Source: Marinilactibacillus sp. Marseille-P9653 (GTDB lineage Bacteria; Bacillota; Bacilli; Lactobacillales; Carnobacteriaceae_A). Taken from it: a stretch of 64,000 nucleotides of DNA. Below are positions 59,514-64,000 of the stretch, piece by piece (positions within the stretch are counted from its first letter, which is position 1; each line of letters opens with the position of its first letter). The stretch covers positions 930,001-994,000 of the forward strand of contig NZ_CAKAKH010000001.1 in assembly GCF_916618885.1 (NCBI RefSeq). Direction: 5' to 3'. The notes beneath the pieces are model-generated. The model was given only the letters and a program-made list of their open reading frames with translations. It ran no database searches and was not told the origin of the DNA. The position numbers and the translations under genes were made by a program.

Positions 59514-60026
59514 ATGAAAATATTAGCAGTAAGTGACAATCACGGAGATCGTTATTTCATGGAAGAAATTTTATCGATTTATTCAGAACAAGTAGATGTC
59601 TGGGTTCATTGTGGAGATTCAGAATTTGATGAAAAAAATCCATTGTGGCAAAATTATCATACTGTTAAAGGGAATATGGATAGGACAAATGCCTTTACAG
59701 AAACAAGAGTTGAAAGCTTTCACGAACAGAAACTAATGGTCGCACATGGTCACTTACACAATGTTAAGTCATCTTTTGATGCATTGAAACAGGAAGCGCA
59801 AAAAGAAGATGTAAAATTAGTATTCTATGGCCACACGCATATACCTAGAGTAGATCGTGAAGACGGTATCTATTTCATTAACCCAGGGAGTTTGACTCAA
59901 CCAAGAGGGCCTATCAACAAAGGTAGTTATGCAATAGTAGAGATGGAAGGGAAAACTGGAGGAGTCACTTATTACGATACCGATCATAATAAGCTAGACC
60001 AGTTATCCGAAAAAATCACTCTATAG
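59514..60026 (+). CDS. YfcE/MJ0936-type metallophosphoesterase
   Basis: The 170-aa calcineurin-like phosphoesterase has the metal-binding residues in AVSDNHGD, HCGDSEFD, VKGNMDR, AHGHLHNV and YGHTHIP. It is the third gene of the murI operon, 17 nt after rdgB. Family members cleave phosphodiesters or phosphomonoesters; the substrate is unknown. Confidence 0.92.
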   Translation: MKILAVSDNHGDRYFMEEILSIYSEQVDVWVHCGDSEFDEKNPLWQNYHTVKGNMDRTNAFTETRVESFHEQKLMVAHGHLHNVKSSFDALKQEAQKEDVKLVFYGHTHIPRVDREDGIYFINPGSLTQPRGPINKGSYAIVEMEGKTGGVTYYDTDHNKLDQLSEKITL

Positions 60027-60051
60027 TTTTTTAAATATAAGTATTGAATTT

Positions 60052-60082
60052 AGAGAGGGTAGATCCGTCTACTCTCTTTTTC
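60052..60082 (+). terminator. Intrinsic terminator of the murI operon
   Basis: AGAGAGGGTAGA (60052-60063) pairs with TCTACTCTCT (60068-60077) with a small bulge, then a T run. Confidence 0.8.
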
Positions 60083-60729
60083 TGTGTAGAAATCTATTGA
60101 ATAAAACAAAGCTAAATAAAATTTTTGCAGTAAATCAATACTTTCAGATAGGATAAGTTAAGTTTGTTAAAAAAGAATCTAAGAATCTTCTCTTATTTCT
60201 AGATAAAGTTAGTGTATCTATGAAGAAGGTAGTAAAATAAGATACGGATAATAACGGTTACAAGGAGTGAAATTATGATTGGTGAGAAAATCAAATCTTT
60301 ACTAATTGATCAGGATAATCAGTTAGTTAAGCCAGCAGAACAAGTTGCTGTCGTAGGAACAAAGAATCGACTAAACCACGCTTTACTTATTCTAACCACA
60401 GATAAATATGCGGTCGTACCAGTGTTAGATGAAAAGTCTAGAATGAAAGGGCTCGTTTCAATGCCATCCATCATGCATGCCATCATGGAGATAGAAGATG
60501 TTCACTTCGAAAAGCTCGGAGAAATCATGGTAGAAGAAATCATGGAAAAAGATTTTCCGTTTGTTTACGAAGATTTTGAATTGGAAAATGTGCTGCATAT
60601 GTTAGTGAACCATGCTTTTATAACAGTGATCGATGAAGAAAAAACCTTTAAAGTGGATAGGTTACACTCAGTTGGACAGAAAAGATAAGGTGTGTATACT
60701 AAACACAACATACACAGGAGGAATCTATC

Positions 60730-61023
60730 ATGTCTACTCGTCGTCCACGTCGAACTTATACAGAAGAATTTAAGAAACAAATTGTTGATTTACACAAAGC
60801 AGGAAAATCAAGAAAAGAAATCATAGAAGAATATGATCTTACAGGATCGGCTTTTGACAAATGGGTACGTCAACATAGTCAAACCGGTTCATTCAAAGAA
60901 AGAGATAACTTAACACCTGAACAGAAAGAATTGAAAGAATTAAGGAAAGCAAATACCCAGCTTAAGATGGAAAATGATATTTTAAAGCAAGCGGCGCTGA
61001 TATTCGGGCGAAAGTCGAAGTAA
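60730..61023 (+). CDS. IS3-family OrfA (HTH, InsE-like)
   Basis: The 97-aa protein has an N-terminal helix-turn-helix (TYTEEFKKQIVDLHKAGKSRKEIIEEYDLTGSAFDKWVRQH) and a leucine-zipper-like tail (ELKELRKANTQLKMENDILKQAA). It binds IS ends and helps the OrfAB transposase. AGGAGG lies upstream of the ATG at 60730. The frame ends at 61023, after the slippery site. Confidence 0.95.
   Translation: MSTRRPRRTYTEEFKKQIVDLHKAGKSRKEIIEEYDLTGSAFDKWVRQHSQTGSFKERDNLTPEQKELKELRKANTQLKMENDILKQAALIFGRKSK
60981..60987 (+). other. Programmed -1 frameshift site of the IS
   Basis: TTTAAAG reads T TTA AAG in the orfA frame, a canonical X XXY YYZ slippery heptamer. A -1 slip here enters the orfB frame, which is open from 60978, giving a continuous OrfAB transposase. 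Confidence 0.8.
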
Positions 61024-61058
61024 TCAAACGCAACAAACATAACTATTCTATATCAGCG

Positions 61059-61913
61059 ATGTGCCGTGCCCTTAAGATCAGTAGAGGATCTTATTATTAC
61101 GAAGTAATAAAGAAAGAAAGTGACGCGGAACTCGAACAAGCGATTATTGAAGAGTTTGCCAAAAGCAAAAACAATTATGGCACGCGTAAACTGAAGAAAA
61201 GATTGAAGAAGCGTGCGTTTATCGTATCTCGTCGGAGAATTGGACACATTATGAAAAAGTTTCATCTGGTGTCCAAGTATGATAGACCATCATACAAACC
61301 ACAAAAGAGTGGAGTCAATCAAGCGAAGATTGAAAACGCATTGAACCGTGAGTTCAATCCGAAAGAGCCGATGAAAGCTATCGTCACGGACTTGACCTAT
61401 GTCAAAGTTGCCAATAAGTGGTTCTATGTTTGTTTTATTTTAGACTTGTTTAACCGCGAGATCATCGGGTATTCTGCTGGTCCCACTAAGACAGCTGACT
61501 TAGTCCTGCAGGCTCTCGCTACAGTTAAGGGTGATTTACATACGGTCAACGTGTTCCATACTGACCGGGGAAAAGAATTCGACAACCATACTATTGATGA
61601 GTTACTGGATACCTTTGATATTGTGCGCTCGTTAAGTAGAAAAGGGAATCCTTACGACAATGCCGTAGCGGAGTCCACGTATAAATCATTTAAGTTTGAA
61701 TTTGTCTACGACAACACATTCCATACACTCTATGAACTGCAGGTCCAACTTATGGACTACGTCCATTGGTGGAATCATTTTCGCCCACATGGATCATTGG
61801 ACTACGAATCTCCTATCGATTATCGAAAAGATTGGGAACAGGAACAGTCTGAAATGGAAGTCTGCAAATCCGTTGTTCCCCAGCTGGTCGAAACTAGCCT
61901 CTCATTCAGTTAG
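61059..61913 (+). CDS. IS3-family OrfB, DDE transposase
   Basis: The 284-aa region from its first ATG includes the rve integrase core with Asp in IVTDLTYVK, Asp in VFHTDRGKEF and Glu 36 residues later in DNAVAEST, the IS3 D-D(35)E triad, and the C-terminal YVHWWNHFRPHGSLDYESP. Translation probably starts as a frameshift fusion with OrfA, since the same frame continues upstream (VEVIKRNKHNYSISAMC) without a ribosome site at 61059. Confidence 0.95.
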   Translation: MCRALKISRGSYYYEVIKKESDAELEQAIIEEFAKSKNNYGTRKLKKRLKKRAFIVSRRRIGHIMKKFHLVSKYDRPSYKPQKSGVNQAKIENALNREFNPKEPMKAIVTDLTYVKVANKWFYVCFILDLFNREIIGYSAGPTKTADLVLQALATVKGDLHTVNVFHTDRGKEFDNHTIDELLDTFDIVRSLSRKGNPYDNAVAESTYKSFKFEFVYDNTFHTLYELQVQLMDYVHWWNHFRPHGSLDYESPIDYRKDWEQEQSEMEVCKSVVPQLVETSLSFS

Positions 61914-62098
61914 AGAGGCAAAAGGAAAGTGAACTCAATCATCATTTACACCTTATAATTTTTGTTCAAAAAAGTGTTGACATACCAAAGGAATTATTAC
62001 TAGAAGCGAAATCTTAAAAGGTACAAATCGTATTGCCCATGAATTTGAGCGTATGTATGACGTAACAGAAAAAAGCAAAACGGGAACACAGAAATAAA

Positions 62099-62133
62099 AA
62101 AACGGACGAATCGGTTTTCGATTCGTCCGTTTT
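62099..62133. terminator. Terminator between cbpB and mscS
   Basis: Perfect 15-bp arms (62099-62113, 62119-62133), convergent position, A/T flanks. Confidence 0.95.
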
Positions 62134-62138
62134 CTATT

Positions 62139-63035
62139 TTATTGAGAAGCTAAATCCATATTGATTTTTGGAAGATCGATGCCTTCTTTTGATAGAGCGT
62201 CCACATATTTTTCATAAAATGTATTTCGAATCGCAAACTCTGTCCCCGCTTTTGTATACATAATGATTTGGACAGCAGTTTGACCAGAGCCTACAGGTAC
62301 GAAAGAAATATTTGTCGGTTTAACAGTAATTTCTTCATATTGAGGGATGAATTTGGCATTCACATCTTCGATGATGGTTCTAACGTGATCAAGATTGGTA
62401 TTCGGAAACAGCCTGATCTCAAGCATAACTCTCATGTCAGCTCTGGAACGGTTACTAATTACTGTGATGGCACGATTAGGAATAAAGTGGATTGTTCCAT
62501 CGAAATCTTTCAGTTTAGTCGTCTTAAGATTCACATCTTCTACTACACCCATGATGTCGTTGATTTTAACCACGTCTCCAACATCCAGCTGTTTCTCTAG
62601 GAGTATCATAAACCCATTGACGATATCAGATACAAATCCTTGAGCACCAAGTGATAGTGCCAAACCAATAACTCCGGCACCGGCTACTAAAGTTCCAACA
62701 GGAATACCCATCAATTCTAGTATCGCGTAAACTAAAAAGAAGTAAAGTATTGAATTGTATAAATTTTTACTTAATTTGTAGAGAGTATTGTATCGATTGG
62801 GTACATTGTGCTTTTCTTTAATGTACTTTTTAAAGACAGTTTCAATCACAACACTACCGATTTTTTTTAAGATGAAGAATAATATAACACTTAACAGAAC
62901 CTTCAGTAAAAGAAGAACCCCGTTAACCATTATAGTATCCCATTCAATATCGTTCCAAATCTTGCTAAATCCTTTGAGTTGCTCATCTATTCCTTTTTCA
63001 ATTCCTTGTACCGGATCAGTTGTTGCTAAAAACAT
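62139..63035 (-). CDS. mscS: MscS-family small-conductance mechanosensitive channel
   Basis: The 298-aa protein has membrane helices at about 34-58, 88-110 and the pore helix TM3 with GVIGLALSLGAQGFVSDIVNGFMILLEKQ, followed by the MscS beta domain (VGDVVKINDIMGVVEDVNLKTTKL) and the alpha/beta vestibule. It releases solutes at low osmotic pressure. AGGAG precedes the ATG at 63035. It is convergent with the broken cbpB, as with ykuL/ykuT neighbourhoods in Bacillus. Confidence 0.92.
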   Translation of the reverse strand: MFLATTDPVQGIEKGIDEQLKGFSKIWNDIEWDTIMVNGVLLLLKVLLSVILFFILKKIGSVVIETVFKKYIKEKHNVPNRYNTLYKLSKNLYNSILYFFLVYAILELMGIPVGTLVAGAGVIGLALSLGAQGFVSDIVNGFMILLEKQLDVGDVVKINDIMGVVEDVNLKTTKLKDFDGTIHFIPNRAITVISNRSRADMRVMLEIRLFPNTNLDHVRTIIEDVNAKFIPQYEEITVKPTNISFVPVGSGQTAVQIIMYTKAGTEFAIRNTFYEKYVDALSKEGIDLPKINMDLASQ

Positions 63036-63135
63036 TTAAAAACTCCTTTTACATACTCTTTCCTTCGTTTATAAACAATAAAATGATTGTACCAAATATA
63101 AAGGTACATTTCTAGAAATATACTATAAGAATCGA

Positions 63136-63804
63136 TTAAATCGGTAAAAGGTAAAGGAGTAAGAAAGTGTCGTTATTTTTAGGCGTATCTCCATTGAAAA
63201 AATCTTCGTAAGTAGAATAAGTAGAACCATCTGAAGTATAACTTAAAAGCATTAAAGGCTTGTCTTTAGTTAATACCTTACTTCCATCACTAGGAGTGAC
63301 ATAAGCATAGGCACCTTCATTAGTTTGAGGAAAGAAATCCATTGCAGTTCTTGTACTAGATTGGCTGAATGAAAGATTCATTTTGGCAAAAATATCTTCA
63401 AATTCAGACGGATCTTCTTCTCTCGCTGGAGTCACCCCCCAAAAAAGTAGACCGCCGAAATTAAATTGTCCTTCTGTACTTATGGAGGTTAGTAATTGAC
63501 TATCAGTTTTAGAACCTGCTTCATAATAATCTAAGTATAGTTCAACACCTTTTCCTTCATAATTCAATTCATATTCGCCGTAAAAATCGAATGGCAAGGT
63601 ATGAGGTTCACCAGTACTAGAGAGTGTACGGAGGTGATTATCTTGAAGACCTCCAATTTTATCTCCCTTAAACGGACCAATATTGTACTGAAACATATAA
63701 AAACCAAGTGAAACGACTATAACTAATAGAAACAAGCTCCATAATATTGTTGTTTTAGTTAGCTTATTTTTTTTGTTTTGCTTTATAGTTGGTTTGCTTT
63801 TCAT
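63136..63804 (-). CDS. Membrane-anchored hypothetical protein, 222 aa
   Basis: A Lys-rich cytoplasmic start, one transmembrane helix (about 18-38) and an extracytoplasmic domain rich in Gly, Ser and aromatics. The C terminus KPLMLLSYTSDGSTYSTYEDFF...FLLLYLLPI resembles that of the next gene upstream on the minus strand, so the two are tandem paralogs. AAGGAG lies 8 nt before the ATG. I recognise no family. Confidence 0.7.
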   Translation of the reverse strand: MKSKPTIKQNKKNKLTKTTILWSLFLLVIVVSLGFYMFQYNIGPFKGDKIGGLQDNHLRTLSSTGEPHTLPFDFYGEYELNYEGKGVELYLDYYEAGSKTDSQLLTSISTEGQFNFGGLLFWGVTPAREEDPSEFEDIFAKMNLSFSQSSTRTAMDFFPQTNEGAYAYVTPSDGSKVLTKDKPLMLLSYTSDGSTYSTYEDFFNGDTPKNNDTFLLLYLLPI

Positions 63805-63845
63805 AAGATATCTCCTTAAGTCAGTTTGGTGATATAAGTATTAAG

Positions 63846-64000
63846 TTATTTAAACTCAAGATACAAAACAATATAATCTTCTCTATCCGCCATAGCATCT
63901 GGAGAGATACTGTACTCATAATCGGAGTAAGAAGTGAGATCCGAAGACCACCCTAAAAGTGGAATAGGCTGGTTTTTTTTTATTTCTATCGGTTCTGAAC
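63846..64000 (-). CDS. Partial gene, paralog of the preceding protein (C terminus only)
   Basis: The reading frame runs from the window edge to a stop at 63846-63848. Its last 50 residues (KKNQPIPLLGWSSDLTSYSDYEYS...EDYIVLYLEFK) align with the end of the 222-aa protein: Pro, Leu, Ser-Asp, Tyr-Ser and Tyr-Glu are at matching positions. The start lies beyond the window. It probably forms an operon with the downstream paralog, 41 nt away. Confidence 0.7.
   Translation of the reverse strand, partial: SEPIEIKKNQPIPLLGWSSDLTSYSDYEYSISPDAMADREDYIVLYLEFK

Larger units (their letters stand above)
60654..61987 (+). mobile_element. IS3-family insertion sequence, 1334 bp
   Basis: The element begins with TGG at 60654 and ends with CCA at 61987. 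Its 40-bp termini (60654-60693 and 61948-61987) are imperfect inverted repeats matching at about two thirds of positions. It carries orfA and orfB with a -1 frameshift signal and the DDE catalytic triad. AAG is duplicated at 60651-60653 and 61988-61990, the 3-bp target duplication usual for IS3 (IS150-like group). All parts look intact, so it may be active. Confidence 0.95.
60275..62097 (+). pseudogene. cbpB: cbpB/darB (YkuL-like) CBS protein gene split by an IS element
   Basis: The 5' part (60275-60653) encodes two CBS domains up to VIDEEKTFK and then enters the IS, ending falsely at 60688 as 137 aa. The 3' part (61991-62097) encodes GIITRSEILKGTNRIAHEFERMYD and a polar tail. Removing the IS and one copy of the 3-bp duplication joins them in frame (TTT AAA GGA ATT) into a 161-aa protein, the normal CbpB/DarB length. 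Those proteins bind cyclic di-AMP and, when unbound, activate Rel (p)ppGpp synthetase or pyruvate carboxylase. The second CBS domain is lost in the truncated product. Confidence 0.93.

Noticed and set aside
60275-60688. Complete 137-aa CBS protein
   Set aside because: Its last 11 residues are encoded by the IS end, and the true C-terminal part lies beyond the IS.
1-64000. CRISPR arrays, tRNA or rRNA genes, prophage or conjugative modules
   Set aside because: No direct-repeat arrays, cloverleaf or rRNA sequence and no phage or transfer proteins were seen in either strand; the IS is the only mobile element.

Overview
The window comes from a low-GC Gram-positive bacterium of the Lactobacillales. 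A Carnobacteriaceae member of the Marinilactibacillus/Alkalibacterium type is my best guess. The supports are AT-rich DNA, strong GGAGG-type ribosome sites, TTG starts, a T-box before pheST, the orders zapA-cvpA-mutS2-trxA and murI-rdgB-phosphoesterase, a LevR/RpoN/mannose-PTS module, a staphyloxanthin-like C30 carotenoid cluster, and two chemoreceptor genes with flagellar (sigma-D type) promoters. The genus is inference. I saw no rRNA, tRNA, CRISPR array or prophage.

Layout. 1-5 kb: a hypothetical gene, three overlapping bPH2 membrane-protein genes (minus strand), and a PadR regulator operon with two membrane proteins. 5-13 kb: an NADH oxidase, two duplicated FMN-reductase genes with a TetR regulator and shared palindromic operators, a CorA transporter, an aldo/keto reductase, a PspC mini-protein, a GNAT enzyme and an AEC transporter. 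13-17 kb: two paralogous chemoreceptors. 17.5-25 kb: a light and oxidative-stress island of crtM-crtP-crtQ-crtO, a two-module VOC protein, a glutathione peroxidase and a photolyase. 25-33.5 kb: a probable stand-alone structured RNA, a LevR-type sigma-54 activator, a textbook -24/-12 promoter, a five-component mannose-family PTS and rpoN itself. 33.5-44 kb: a glucose-superfamily PTS EIIBC, an M3 oligopeptidase, two GNAT proteins, a sugar ABC importer without its ATPase, and a coiled-coil/M23 wall hydrolase. 44-57 kb: a TrmH-type methyltransferase, an HD protein, a lipoprotein, mgtE with an unusual leader, an HxlR regulator, T-box-pheS-pheT, zapA, cvpA, mutS2 and trxA. 57-64 kb: a YslB-like gene, murI, rdgB, a phosphoesterase, a c-di-AMP-receptor-like CBS gene (cbpB/darB type) split by an IS3-family element, mscS, and two paralogous hypothetical genes, the last cut by the window edge.

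How the parts work together. The sigma-54 factor, its activator, the -24/-12 promoter and the PTS operon form one complete regulatory circuit, and the activator's own promoter region shares inverted half-sites with the PTS upstream region. The crt genes with peroxidase and photolyase look like a photoprotection block, but the first desaturase (crtN) is not here. The most unusual items are the ~235-nt RNA gene at about 25.08-25.32 kb, the mgtE leader (a terminator hairpin, then a 26-codon ORF with an optimal ribosome site inside a hairpin), and the clean IS insertion that breaks cbpB and leaves a 3-bp target duplication.
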